Source: an uncultured Bacteroidales bacterium
GTDB taxonomy: Bacteria; Bacteroidota; Bacteroidia; Bacteroidales; UBA932
Reading direction: 5' to 3'
Assembly (NCBI GenBank): GCA_900318015.1
Contig: ONJB01000023.1
Span: 1 to 35,604, forward strand
DNA length: 35,604 nt
Shown: in pieces, positions 1 to 8,679 of the stretch
Layout: each line of letters begins with the position of its first letter
How positions within the stretch are numbered: the stretch's first letter is position 1
Notes under the pieces: generated by a model
What the model was told of the DNA's origin: nothing
The model's input: only the letters and a program-made list of their open reading frames with translations
Database searches by the model: none
Position numbers and translations under genes: made by a program

Positions 1-2
1 GA

Positions 3-68
3 ATCAAACTGCGATTGGACGGAATGAGTCCGGCACAATACCGAGCTCTCCAAATATCAAATCTTTAG
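3..68 (+). pseudogene. IS3-family transposase (OrfB), C-terminal tail only
   Basis: Reading from base 3 gives 21 codons and a TAG stop, with the motif LRLDGMSPAQYRALQ near the end. Transposases of the IS3 family (IS150-like group, DDE integrase core) usually finish with a similar K-L-x-G-x-S-P-x-x-Y-R tail, so this is the last part of such a transposase, cut by the window edge. It moves the insertion sequence by cut-out/circle transposition. The IS right end follows directly (76 to about 101). The catalytic domain is outside the window, so it is unknown whether the full copy is intact. Confidence 0.75.
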
Positions 69-75
69 TTAATCC

Positions 76-101
76 GTCCAACTTTTGGGGTTCACTTCAC
101 A
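76..101 (+). mobile_element. Right terminal inverted repeat of the IS3-family element
   Basis: GTCCAAC at 76-82, then a T-rich/G-rich core and a TTCACTTCA end at 91-99, matches the general form of IS150-group right ends (GTCCAAC...CA). It lies 7 bases after the transposase stop, where the right end is expected. The exact last base (99 or 101, both CA) and the target duplication cannot be fixed because the left end is outside the window. Confidence 0.6.
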
Positions 102-120
102 ACAGAGGGGGTCAATTTAG

Positions 121-666
121 AGGGGATTTTCCAATCTGACTCCAGAAGAGCTAGTCCGATTCCTGGACGTGGAGACGGCAACGGAGACTGAACATCAGGT
201 CCAGACGGCTTTCGGCTTCTCCAGCATGACGGGGCTACGGCTGGGTGACATTCAGCGGCTCAGGTGGGGCGACATCAAGCCCATGGGAAAAGGCTGGGCC
301 GTTTCCATTGTCCAGCACAAGACCGGAGTTCCAGTGACTGTGCCCCTAAATGACCTGGCCCTTTCCCTGCTGCCACTACGCCCGGATAATGATGACGAGA
401 ACGTGTTTCATTTGCCGACGATGTCGGGAAATGTCACAAAGTACGTCCGCAGCATCAGGGACAAGGCTGGCATTACCGGGAAGGAACTGACCTTCCATTG
501 CAGCCGCCACACGGCTGCGACATTGGCCATCTCCGCAGGTGCGGAACTCTACTCGGTGAGCAAGATCCTGGGGCATCGGAACCTTGTGTCGACTCAGGTC
601 TATGCCAAGGTGAACCTGGAGAAAAAGATGGAGGCGGTCAACCTTACCAACGGGGTGTTCGATTAG
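121..666 (+). pseudogene. Tyrosine recombinase/integrase, 5'-truncated
   Basis: This frame encodes the catalytic domain of a phage-type tyrosine recombinase of the kind that integrates Bacteroidales mobile elements. Visible active-site residues are Arg in TGLRLGD, Lys in HKTG, HCSRH (H-x-x-R), GHRN and the nucleophile Tyr in STQVYAKV. Homology appears to begin at LTPEELVRFL (about 139). The SAM-like and arm-binding N-terminal domains, normally about 200 residues, are absent, and an in-frame TAG at 118-120 closes the frame just after the IS right end. A GTG at 169 would start only a fragment. The IS insertion, perhaps with a small deletion, most likely removed the 5' half. All catalytic residues survive, but the fragment alone is unlikely to bind its att site. 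Confidence 0.8.
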
Positions 667-1223
667 CAGATGCGGTCGTCTCCTATCTATAGATATTCCT
701 ACATAACTGCCCGGAACTATGACTACCGCATCTCTTCCAGGGTGTCCCTCTAACAGTTTTGTTGCCTACAATCGGGAAAAAGGGCATAGGCTGTCGTCTG
801 CAGCCTGTTGATAACTTTTTTCTGCATTATCGTTCCGGGGTATTGGTTCTTTGATTATCTTTGTTCCCGGACGTCTAAAGATTGTTTAACCCATAACAGG
901 AAATAGCGCAAGAAACAGTTTATCGTATTAGACGATAAAAAGAATGGAGCCCCTTGAATCCGTTCCGGCAAGAATCGATCAAAGCTCCATTCGGGTGCCA
1001 AGGTGATTGGTATGACGCAGGGCCTCGTCAGTCCTGCCGCTCCATGGCGAAACAAAAATAGGGACTTTTTCCGGAAAACAAAAGTCTTTGGTCCCTATTT
1101 CTTACTTTCCGCCAATCATTTTCACTTTTCCCGACCCCATCCGGGCCGGATATCTCCTGCGGGAGCGGACATAAACCGCCTCCGTATAAGGCAAACTGTC
1201 ACTATTCGAAATAAAGCAACAAA
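667..1223 (+). other. Structured non-coding region between integrase remnant and RHS genes
   Basis: No convincing gene is present in these 557 bases. There is an imperfect 12-bp inverted repeat just after the integrase stop (669-680 with 721-732) enclosing the palindrome TATCTATAGATA (684-695). A TTTATCGT/ACGATAAA hairpin lies at 919-939. AATGGAGC (943-950) pairs with GCTCCATT (984-991). AAATAGGGAC (1056-1065) pairs with GTCCCTATTT (1091-1100) around the palindrome TTTTCCGGAAAA (1067-1078). A possible -7 box TATCTTTG (856-863) points towards the RHS genes but lacks a good -33 partner. It could hold the element's attachment sequences, a long structured leader, or degraded repeats. Confidence 0.55.
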
Positions 1224-4217
1224 ATGAATAAGAAGCTATTACTATACACTCTCCTGGCATCCGTCCTTTGGGTGATGCCAGACAGATCTGTCTCCCTCCG
1301 GGCCCAGACCTTTCAACCCCTGAGTCCTTATGGCAACATCACTCCCTCAGTCGAGACCTTCACGATGACCCGCTACGGGGCTCTTGTCCCTTCACTTTAT
1401 ACGGGCGCGATGACCTTCTCCGTCCCGGTCTATACCTATACGGACCCGGATTTCACGATTCCGGTGAGCCTGGAATACAATTACGACGGATACAAGCCCT
1501 CGCAGCATTCCGGCACCATCGGTTTGGGCTGGTCGTTGAACTGCGGCGGGGTCATCACCCGGGAAATCAGGGGGCTTCCAGATGAAGGAAGTTACTCTGG
1601 AAGCCGTCTTGTTGGATGGCAGGAAGCCAGGGACAGCGCCATCTTCTATACCTCGGACCGGATCATGAGCCTTGCCCAGGCCGGCGTGACCCATGGTCCC
1701 CTTTCCTTCCCGACGGAACATGAATTGGACATGCTGCTGGATACCTACGATCCCAGTCATGACTCACCGATATACGTGAAGGGGAACTTGGAAAGATGGT
1801 ATGACACGGCTCCCGATCTGTACCATTTCGATTTCTGCGGCTACCGGGGTGACTTTATGATTATGAAGGACGGAACGGTCCGGGTGTACAACGCCAACGT
1901 CCCACATGGGGAACTCTCCGTTAGGGTATATTCCATCAATGAATTCCTTACGCCGACCATTGAAGTCACGACCGCGCAAGGGTATGTCTATACCTTTGGT
2001 GACGGAGACATCGAAACGGCCCATTCCCGGCCCGCGGGAGACGAAAACCTTCGTTTCACCTACGGACTGGGTCTCCCCGGTATCGTGTCCCTCCCCGCCG
2101 GTGTCACATCGACAACGATCACGGCGCTCCGCTTGAGCCGGATCGAGGCGCCGAACGGCCGGTGGGTCCAGTTCAATTACGCGCCCATCCGCCAATGGGA
2201 ACTGTTCGTCAATAAAGACTGGTTCGACAAAGGCAATTTCCGTTCGCTTCATGAAGAGACCGTCGTGAGCAACGCATGCTCCTCCCCGATGGGAAGCGTA
2301 GTCCTGTCGGACGGATCGAGGATCGATTTCAGCTACGAGCAGAAACAGTTCGACGAGGATGCTTCTACGTACTTCAACTCACAGTATGCTGGGGACAGTG
2401 AGATCCTTTCTGACCTGAGGGGGCTGCAATCATACTGGTTCGACCCGAAGTCCCCGTCCCGCAGGCTGAACCGCATCACCGTCCACAATGCGTCGGGGGA
2501 CCTGGTCGACAGCCTGGTCCTTTCCCACAAATATGCACAGAGCGGGACCCCGAAGATGTTTCTGGAGTCCGTATCCTCCCTCCGTTCCGGAACTTATTCA
2601 TTCGATTATTATGACACATACACCTTCCCGAAGCAGGACCATCTGGGTTATGATCACTGGGGTTATTGGAATGGGAAAGGGAACACGGATATCCATACAT
2701 GTTTGGCTACCGACCAGTCAACGGGCTATCCGGTGACGGGTCTCTATGCCCAGATGGCAACCACCCAGAAAAATCCTGATCCAGCCTATTCCCTGTGCGG
2801 TGCCCTGCAAAAGATTACTTATCCTACGGGAGGGACATCCTCGGTAGATTACGAAGGAAATACGGTAAGCTCCCGTATTCAGGAAGATCGGACACAGTCT
2901 TACTGCACGCCCTACACGGTCGGCGGATTGCGTGTGAGCCGCATCGTTGACCGAACTGGCGAGGGACGTGCCGATACAACCCTGTTCCAGTACTCGGACC
3001 CATCCAACGGCAATACCTCGGGCATGCTGAGGCAGATGCCGCGCCACTCATTTCGACAGGACGCCTGGCTGTCCGGTACGACATCGGAAGATGGCGGGAC
3101 GACGCTCAAGCCATATAGTAAACATGCGCCATCGGTATCCTATTCTAATATGGGGCTTTTCTGCGGCCCCCGGGACCACTTCATCGGTTACCGCTACGTG
3201 ACGCAGGTCCATCCGGACGGATCCAAAACGCGGACTCACTTCTCGGCAGCAGAAGACACCGACGGTTATGGCTTGCCAATCAGCAAGAAAGGGCCTTCAG
3301 GTATCGAACTGACCTCGTATAGTCCCCATTACATCGGTCTCGAGCCCTCCGTGGACCGTCGTAATCTCCGTGGGCTGCCCGTTTCCCGGACCGTTATTGA
3401 TGCCGATGGGAATACACGCATCTTCGAGGAATATACCTATGAATCCGATATGGTGGTAGTGGATTCGCTGCTGTTCAATGAGGTCGCCTCTTTCTACCTC
3501 GGCTCCTATTCGGTAGCGGGTGCCTATCCCGGAGGAAAACAACAGACCAACTACTTGTATGGGAAAAACGATATCGGGAATGGCAGCCTGACACGGACGG
3601 AACGAATCGTGTATAACGCATTCGGACAGAAGGAATGCGAACAGGTGATCAGTACCGGAGACACGCTCGAAACCCGGTTCCGCTACCTCCAGGAAACAGG
3701 GACGGCCAGCCCTTCCGGATTCACGCGCCTGCTTTGCGATGTGGCAAGCCTCCGGCATGCGGGAGGAAGGACTTATCTGGTGGACGCCGAACATTATGAT
3801 TATGGCATCGCGGACAATCCCCATCCGACAAGGATAACGCACTATAATGTGGGGGAGGGAATCGATGTGACCGGACTGGGGAACGACGCGATATTCACGT
3901 CCGCGCAGTCAAACTCCGCCGTCCAATACGATTTCCAGTATGACAGCAAGTTCCGTCTGACCAGGGCTTCCTTCCCGGGCGGCGCATGGATATCCTATAC
4001 ATGGGACGGAAACAATGTCGCTTCGAAGGCCGTAAACGGCGCTTCCAACAAGACGCTCTACTCCTGGATCGACCTGATCGGTCTTGCCGGGATGACGGAT
4101 CCGTCGGGACGGGAGGAAACCTATGAGTACGACGCGCACAACCGGCCTTACAAGGTGATCGATGCGGACGGGAACACTGTATCCGTAATGCATTACCATC
4201 TCCAGAACGACCTTTGA
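1224..4217 (+). CDS. Exported RHS/YD-repeat protein, SpvB-like N-terminal half
   Basis: A 997-residue protein with a Sec signal peptide (about residues 1-28, ending LRAQ). The N-terminal block contains SLYTGAMTFSVPVYTY and GLGWSLNCGGVITR, a pattern typical of the first part of Bacteroidota YD/RHS proteins related to SpvB/TcdB-like shells. The middle is rich in RHS-type beta strands. The C-terminus carries YD-repeat sequence (EETYEYDAHNRPYKVIDADG). It has no RHS-associated core and no toxin tip. The next gene starts 25 bases downstream on the same strand and has both, so the two probably form an operon and may assemble into one shell. The function is inferred from family resemblance. The ATG follows an AT-rich stretch with no clear ribosome binding site. 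Confidence 0.8.
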   Translation: MNKKLLLYTLLASVLWVMPDRSVSLRAQTFQPLSPYGNITPSVETFTMTRYGALVPSLYTGAMTFSVPVYTYTDPDFTIPVSLEYNYDGYKPSQHSGTIGLGWSLNCGGVITREIRGLPDEGSYSGSRLVGWQEARDSAIFYTSDRIMSLAQAGVTHGPLSFPTEHELDMLLDTYDPSHDSPIYVKGNLERWYDTAPDLYHFDFCGYRGDFMIMKDGTVRVYNANVPHGELSVRVYSINEFLTPTIEVTTAQGYVYTFGDGDIETAHSRPAGDENLRFTYGLGLPGIVSLPAGVTSTTITALRLSRIEAPNGRWVQFNYAPIRQWELFVNKDWFDKGNFRSLHEETVVSNACSSPMGSVVLSDGSRIDFSYEQKQFDEDASTYFNSQYAGDSEILSDLRGLQSYWFDPKSPSRRLNRITVHNASGDLVDSLVLSHKYAQSGTPKMFLESVSSLRSGTYSFDYYDTYTFPKQDHLGYDHWGYWNGKGNTDIHTCLATDQSTGYPVTGLYAQMATTQKNPDPAYSLCGALQKITYPTGGTSSVDYEGNTVSSRIQEDRTQSYCTPYTVGGLRVSRIVDRTGEGRADTTLFQYSDPSNGNTSGMLRQMPRHSFRQDAWLSGTTSEDGGTTLKPYSKHAPSVSYSNMGLFCGPRDHFIGYRYVTQVHPDGSKTRTHFSAAEDTDGYGLPISKKGPSGIELTSYSPHYIGLEPSVDRRNLRGLPVSRTVIDADGNTRIFEEYTYESDMVVVDSLLFNEVASFYLGSYSVAGAYPGGKQQTNYLYGKNDIGNGSLTRTERIVYNAFGQKECEQVISTGDTLETRFRYLQETGTASPSGFTRLLCDVASLRHAGGRTYLVDAEHYDYGIADNPHPTRITHYNVGEGIDVTGLGNDAIFTSAQSNSAVQYDFQYDSKFRLTRASFPGGAWISYTWDGNNVASKAVNGASNKTLYSWIDLIGLAGMTDPSGREETYEYDAHNRPYKVIDADGNTVSVMHYHLQNDL

Positions 4218-4242
4218 TTCTACAACTAAAGAAAAGAAAACG

Positions 4243-7200
4243 ATGATTACGATCAATAACAACAGACTCATAAGACTTGCCATCCTCATCATCGGGATAC
4301 TCGTATCGATGCGGCCATCCCGTGCGCAGGCGGTCTTCGGGGTTTCACCCGATACGCTGGCCTGGTCGGCTAACGATTTGACATCGAAACAGTTTGATAT
4401 CATCTGCCGGGGTGCTTGGCAAGCAGATGTCACGGCCTGTCAGGGACTCTATCAGTTGGACCTCACCCAAGGATACGACATGTGTTTTGTGACAGTTACG
4501 CCATTAGCGGTCAATACTTCCTCTTCAGACCGCCATGTCGCGGTGGTAATTACCCGCAGTAACGGTGCGACAGCAACGCTCCATCTGATCCACCGGGGGG
4601 TACCACCGCCGGATCCCTGGCTGGATGAGGCCAATGACCTGTCACACAGCCGAAACTGGATCCAGCGGACTATGGTGACTGCCGCGGACGGCTCATCTTC
4701 ATACCGCGACGTCGAATGGTACGATGGCCTGGGGTACCGGGACCAGGTGACGCAGGTCGGCGCATCAAAGGACGGGAAGAGCCTCATCCTTCCCGTTGCC
4801 TATGACCGGATGAGAAGAGATGACGCTTGGGCGTATCTCCCGTATGCGGATAATCTGCCCCAAGGCCTGTACCGGTCGGACGCTTTTTCCCGTCAGGCCG
4901 GGTATTATGCTGATTCCGCCACCTATGACGACAACCGTCCTTTCGCGGAGAAGACGTATGAGCCCTTCCCCGCCGGCCGCTCCCTTTCCTGGCAGCGGGA
5001 AGGGGAAGAGTGGAATGCAGACGGCGGCCATAAGATCGGATTCAACTACCGGGTCAATATACCCTCGGACAGCGTCTGGTGCTACCGGATCGTTCCGGGT
5101 GCGAACGTGGCGAGCTACGCAGGAATGTATCCTGCCGGCAGTCTCCAATGCACGGAAACGGATGGAGAGAACGGCGGGAAGTCACGAGTCTTTACGGACG
5201 CCATCGGACGGACTGTCTGCGTGGCACAGAGAACAGATGACGGGCTGTGGGCCCGCACCCTTTACATCCGGGACATCAGGGACAGCGTTGCCGTGGTCGT
5301 CCAACCGGAGGGAATGAAAGCGCTGCGGAATCTGACAAACAAAGACCTGTCACTCCTCCCGGATAGCGGATCGAATCATGACGTCTCTGACGGATACTGT
5401 TTCATTTGGAAGTACGACTGGCGTGGCAACCTCCTGTCTGAACATACCCCCGGCGGTGGAACGGTAGAATACGCATACGATTCGCGGAACCGTGAGGTGC
5501 TCCGGACGGATTCCCGGATGAGCCCGGGGTCCGGCGGGACGTACAGGATGGTCTGGACGATATATGACCAGTATGACCGTATTACTTCGCAGATGTATGC
5601 TTCGTGTAATGTCCCCATTTCCACGATGCGTCCTCTGGTGGGAAACGGACCTTCGTGGACGCTTCCGTCATCGGCCACGTCTCATCTCTCTCCCTTCCGT
5701 CCACTTCGGACGGCGGAGTATTTCCCGTTCACTTCCTTCAGCTATCCCACGACTGGCAGTTCCGCATATGTCGCGGAAAGCGGGTTCGCATCCAGCCCTG
5801 AAACCGAACGGGTAAAAGGAATGCTCAAACGGGAAACGCTCTATGGCGCTCCCGAGGTAGATGGCTCGCTTCCGTCAGGAACGCCCTATGTCGCCCGTTA
5901 TTATCACTATGATTCGAAGGGCCGTGTAATACAGACCAATGAAGGCTGGTCGGACAACTGGTCCCGCCGGGTTTCGACCGGATACACTTTCACAGGGGAG
6001 GTCCAGTCTGTGCAGGAAACCGTTACGCCTCCCGGGGGTACTTCGCGAGTGATGAACACCCAGTATACGCGGGATGGGCGGGACAGGCTTCTTACCTGTT
6101 CCCGCACCCTGGACGGGCAGCCGCTCCGGACGGTATCGTATTCCTACGATGCGCTGGGGCACCTTTCCGCCAAACAGGCGGGTACGGGCAGTTTCCTGAA
6201 GACATCCTTGCAGTACGACATCCATGGATGGTTGAACCGGATCACGCTCACAAGCGGAGGGGCTACGGCAGTTTTCCAGGAAACGCTGCGGTATGCATCG
6301 CCCTCAAGAACATCCGTCACGTCCCGTTATGACGGGAATCCTGCGGAGATATCGTACCTTCATAAGGTCTCGGGCGGAACGGACACCCATACTTGGGGGT
6401 ATGAGTATGACACGCTGGGGCGAGTGACGAACGCGGCCCATTTTGTCGGAAGTTCGACGACGGCTTCCCTCACGGATACCGAACGGAATATCGTTTATAA
6501 CCTGAACGGCAATATCACCCGCCTGAAGCGGTATGGCGCATCCGGCTTGGCGAACGACCTGTCGTTTGTCCTTTCCGGAAACCGGATGACCGCGCTGACT
6601 GATGCACAGGCCCTTGGAAACGATTCCGGACAGAAGACCTTCACGTACGACGCCAACGGAAACCTGACGCATGACGGGCGGAAAGATTTGGATATCCAGT
6701 GGAATATCCTTAACTTGGCATCCAGTGCGGAGACGTACGATGATGGCTCATTGACATATGCGCGGCTTTCCGACGGGACGTTGTTCGCTCAGCAGAAGGT
6801 CTCCGGAGGCAGCACGACCGGGAAACGGTACTGCGGCTCGTTCGTATTCACGACGGGGACTGGAATTACTACGCCCCAGGTTGAGAGTATTGCCTGGGAC
6901 GAGGGGAGGATCTTCCGAAATGCCCAAACAGGTGCCTATCAGGACTGCTGGTTTGCGGGGGACCATCTGGGAGATGTCAGGTCTGTGGTAGATATTACGC
7001 AGAGCCTGTATTCCCCCGTAGTGCTGGAGCAGAACGATTACCTCCCCTACGGAACGAAGATCGCTAATTCGCAGCACGCCCAGATGGGTACGAACCGTTG
7101 GCGTTATGCAGGCAAGGAGGAGTTCCCGGAGCTGAACTTGTTGGATTTCGGGGCGAGACTGTATGATCCGTTCACGGCCAGGTGGACGGCGTCGGATCCG

Positions 7201-7947
7201 ATGGCAACCAAGTATAGCCGGGTTTCACCGTTCGGTTACTGTGCAGGAAATCCTATCGGAATCCTGGATGATAGCGGTCTCGATCTCGTCATTGCGGGAA
7301 AGAACGGCTCCAGTGTCACATTCAAGACCGACCTGATTGACAGGGAATTCTCAGTAGCATCGCTCGGGCTGGACTGGAAGGGGAACTATACCCTGGAGGG
7401 AGAGGACCTCCTGAGCGCCGGGTTGGATTTGGTCGGAATCATTGATCCTACGGGAGTTGCCGATGCTGCGAATGCTGCGTTACAGTTTAGAGGCGGAGAC
7501 TATTGGGGAGCCGGAGCGAGCTTGCTCGGAGTGATTCCGTATGCCGGGGACTTAGCAAAGGCGGGGAAGATAGGAAAAGATGTGAGAATAATTACTTCCG
7601 CTGTTACTGCATTGAAAGCCGGAGAGGGTATGGGCTCAATAACGTATCGAGCCTTTACTAGAGGAAACTTTAGAGAGAACCTTGTGCGTATGAGCAAGGG
7701 AATTAATCCTAAAGGTATGGATGCGCATCATCTTCTTCCGTATGCATTTCGGAAAGAATTGAAAGAAATGAGGATTAATGTCAATGATCCAAAGTTTGGA
7801 AGATGGGTAGAGCATACTATTCATAATAAAACGTGGAAGAAGTATAATGACGATTTTCGGCAATATCTAAGAACACATAGTGATGCATCCGTTGATGATT
7901 TAGTTAATTTTGCAGAGTCATTAATGTATAAATATGGACTGTATTGA
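4243..7947 (+). CDS. RHS polymorphic toxin with BACON-like, DUF6443-like, RHS core and HNH-like nuclease tip
   Basis: A 1234-residue protein. It has a signal peptide (about 1-29, ending SRAQA), a BACON/Ig-like segment (about 30-115), a DUF6443-like block (about 130-220, with VEWYDGLGYRDQVTQVG), many YD repeats, then the RHS-associated core (about 948-1010, ARLYDPFTARWTASDP ... GYCAGNPIG ... DDSGLD). After the core comes a hydrophobic pre-toxin segment (about 1065-1113, GGDYWGAGASLLGVIPYAGD) and a C-terminal domain with DAHHLLP (about 1159), NDPKFGRWVEHTIHNK and KYNDDFRQYL. That pattern resembles HHxxP HNH/EndoVII-fold nucleases of the DUF2380 kind used as toxin tips. The tip and the next gene are visibly AT-richer than the body. 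The partner at 1224-4217 may complete the RHS shell. Family identity is solid; nuclease activity is inferred. Confidence 0.88.
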   Translation: MITINNNRLIRLAILIIGILVSMRPSRAQAVFGVSPDTLAWSANDLTSKQFDIICRGAWQADVTACQGLYQLDLTQGYDMCFVTVTPLAVNTSSSDRHVAVVITRSNGATATLHLIHRGVPPPDPWLDEANDLSHSRNWIQRTMVTAADGSSSYRDVEWYDGLGYRDQVTQVGASKDGKSLILPVAYDRMRRDDAWAYLPYADNLPQGLYRSDAFSRQAGYYADSATYDDNRPFAEKTYEPFPAGRSLSWQREGEEWNADGGHKIGFNYRVNIPSDSVWCYRIVPGANVASYAGMYPAGSLQCTETDGENGGKSRVFTDAIGRTVCVAQRTDDGLWARTLYIRDIRDSVAVVVQPEGMKALRNLTNKDLSLLPDSGSNHDVSDGYCFIWKYDWRGNLLSEHTPGGGTVEYAYDSRNREVLRTDSRMSPGSGGTYRMVWTIYDQYDRITSQMYASCNVPISTMRPLVGNGPSWTLPSSATSHLSPFRPLRTAEYFPFTSFSYPTTGSSAYVAESGFASSPETERVKGMLKRETLYGAPEVDGSLPSGTPYVARYYHYDSKGRVIQTNEGWSDNWSRRVSTGYTFTGEVQSVQETVTPPGGTSRVMNTQYTRDGRDRLLTCSRTLDGQPLRTVSYSYDALGHLSAKQAGTGSFLKTSLQYDIHGWLNRITLTSGGATAVFQETLRYASPSRTSVTSRYDGNPAEISYLHKVSGGTDTHTWGYEYDTLGRVTNAAHFVGSSTTASLTDTERNIVYNLNGNITRLKRYGASGLANDLSFVLSGNRMTALTDAQALGNDSGQKTFTYDANGNLTHDGRKDLDIQWNILNLASSAETYDDGSLTYARLSDGTLFAQQKVSGGSTTGKRYCGSFVFTTGTGITTPQVESIAWDEGRIFRNAQTGAYQDCWFAGDHLGDVRSVVDITQSLYSPVVLEQNDYLPYGTKIANSQHAQMGTNRWRYAGKEEFPELNLLDFGARLYDPFTARWTASDPMATKYSRVSPFGYCAGNPIGILDDSGLDLVIAGKNGSSVTFKTDLIDREFSVASLGLDWKGNYTLEGEDLLSAGLDLVGIIDPTGVADAANAALQFRGGDYWGAGASLLGVIPYAGDLAKAGKIGKDVRIITSAVTALKAGEGMGSITYRAFTRGNFRENLVRMSKGINPKGMDAHHLLPYAFRKELKEMRINVNDPKFGRWVEHTIHNKTWKKYNDDFRQYLRTHSDASVDDLVNFAESLMYKYGLY

Positions 7948-8548
7948 TTTTTATCGTTTCTCAAGTGTGGCTTATGCTACGACGATTGCAGCCTGTCCTG
8001 ACATATTCGAAAAAGCAATAGCAGAGGGAAGAAATGATTTTGACCGTCATTGTTATCGGTTTCTTCTTGTGGGTGAGTATGAGTATTTCCAGTTCCCGAT
8101 AGTATTCCGTCAATATGATGGAAAACGCCTTAGGGATTTCCTTGATACCGGTTGGCCTCCGGTGTACTTGATATCAGATAGGGTAGTATCTCTACTAAAG
8201 GACAATTTAATAACCGGTTGGCATAACTATTCCATCAAACTCTTTGACAAAAAGGGCAATTCTATCGAAGGGTATTCCGGTTTTTCTGTTCTTGGAAAGG
8301 GTGGTAAGTATTCCAAGGTCTGGGACAGGGGCTATAACAAGGAAACGCACGAGTCATTCATCGTAAATCGCGGACTATATGACCTCGGTCAATGGGATGG
8401 CTCGGACTTTTTCATGGTTCATGGCGGCATAATCATCACGGAAAGGGTGATGAAGTTGATGAAAGCAAATAAGGTTACAGCGGTTGAATATGAAAAGCTG
8501 TCTGACCTGGTTGATTTCATAGGCGAGCCCCGCCTTCCTATTAGATAA
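7934..8548 (+). CDS. Imm11-like immunity protein (DUF1629-like)
   Basis: A 204-residue cytosolic protein without signal peptide. It starts inside the toxin gene's last codons (14-base overlap, different frame), the usual layout for an immunity gene translationally coupled to its RHS toxin. Residues such as WPPVYLISDRVVSLLKDN and GWHNYSIKLFDKKGN resemble the Imm11 (DUF1629) family, whose members sit beside HNH-type and other polymorphic toxins. It presumably binds and blocks the tip encoded just upstream, protecting the producer from kin delivery. It shares the toxin tip's AT-rich composition (about 30% GC in 7921-7980 against about 58% in 6241-6300, counted by hand), which suggests both arrived together. 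The family assignment is by pattern only. Confidence 0.7.
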   Translation: MDCIDFYRFSSVAYATTIAACPDIFEKAIAEGRNDFDRHCYRFLLVGEYEYFQFPIVFRQYDGKRLRDFLDTGWPPVYLISDRVVSLLKDNLITGWHNYSIKLFDKKGNSIEGYSGFSVLGKGGKYSKVWDRGYNKETHESFIVNRGLYDLGQWDGSDFFMVHGGIIITERVMKLMKANKVTAVEYEKLSDLVDFIGEPRLPIR

Positions 8549-8568
8549 CGACTCCGCGCTCTTGATTT

Positions 8569-8600
8569 GCGGTGGCTGATTTCAGTCACCGCTTTTTTTT
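8569..8600 (+). terminator. Rho-independent terminator after RHS immunity gene
   Basis: GCGGTGGCTG (8569-8578) pairs with CAGTCACCGC (8583-8592) with one G-T wobble, followed by eight T's (8593-8600). It lies 20 bases after the immunity stop codon and should end the RHS transcript. Confidence 0.85.
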
Positions 8601-8601
8601 A

Positions 8602-8667
8602 GCCTACGTCACCAACGGCAATCTGCCCTACGACGGCTGTCATGATTTGGAAATCGGAGCATTATAA
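8602..8667 (+). pseudogene. RHS core fossil (displaced YD-repeat fragment)
   Basis: Codons 8602-8667 read AYVTNGNLPYDGCHDLEIGAL then stop. This matches FTYDANGNLTHDGRKDLDI inside the intact RHS gene (about 6640-6700) at most positions. There is no start codon, and it sits directly after the terminator. It looks like the leftover of a previous RHS 3' end displaced by a newer toxin-immunity cassette, as known for orphan rhs tips in enterobacteria. Confidence 0.6.
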
Positions 8668-8679
8668 AAGAGAGTATTT

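Noticed and set aside
856-863. TATCTTTG as the RHS operon promoter
   Set aside because: The -7 box is good but no TTTG-like element lies about 19-20 bases upstream and the leader would be about 360 bases; left as a possibility only.
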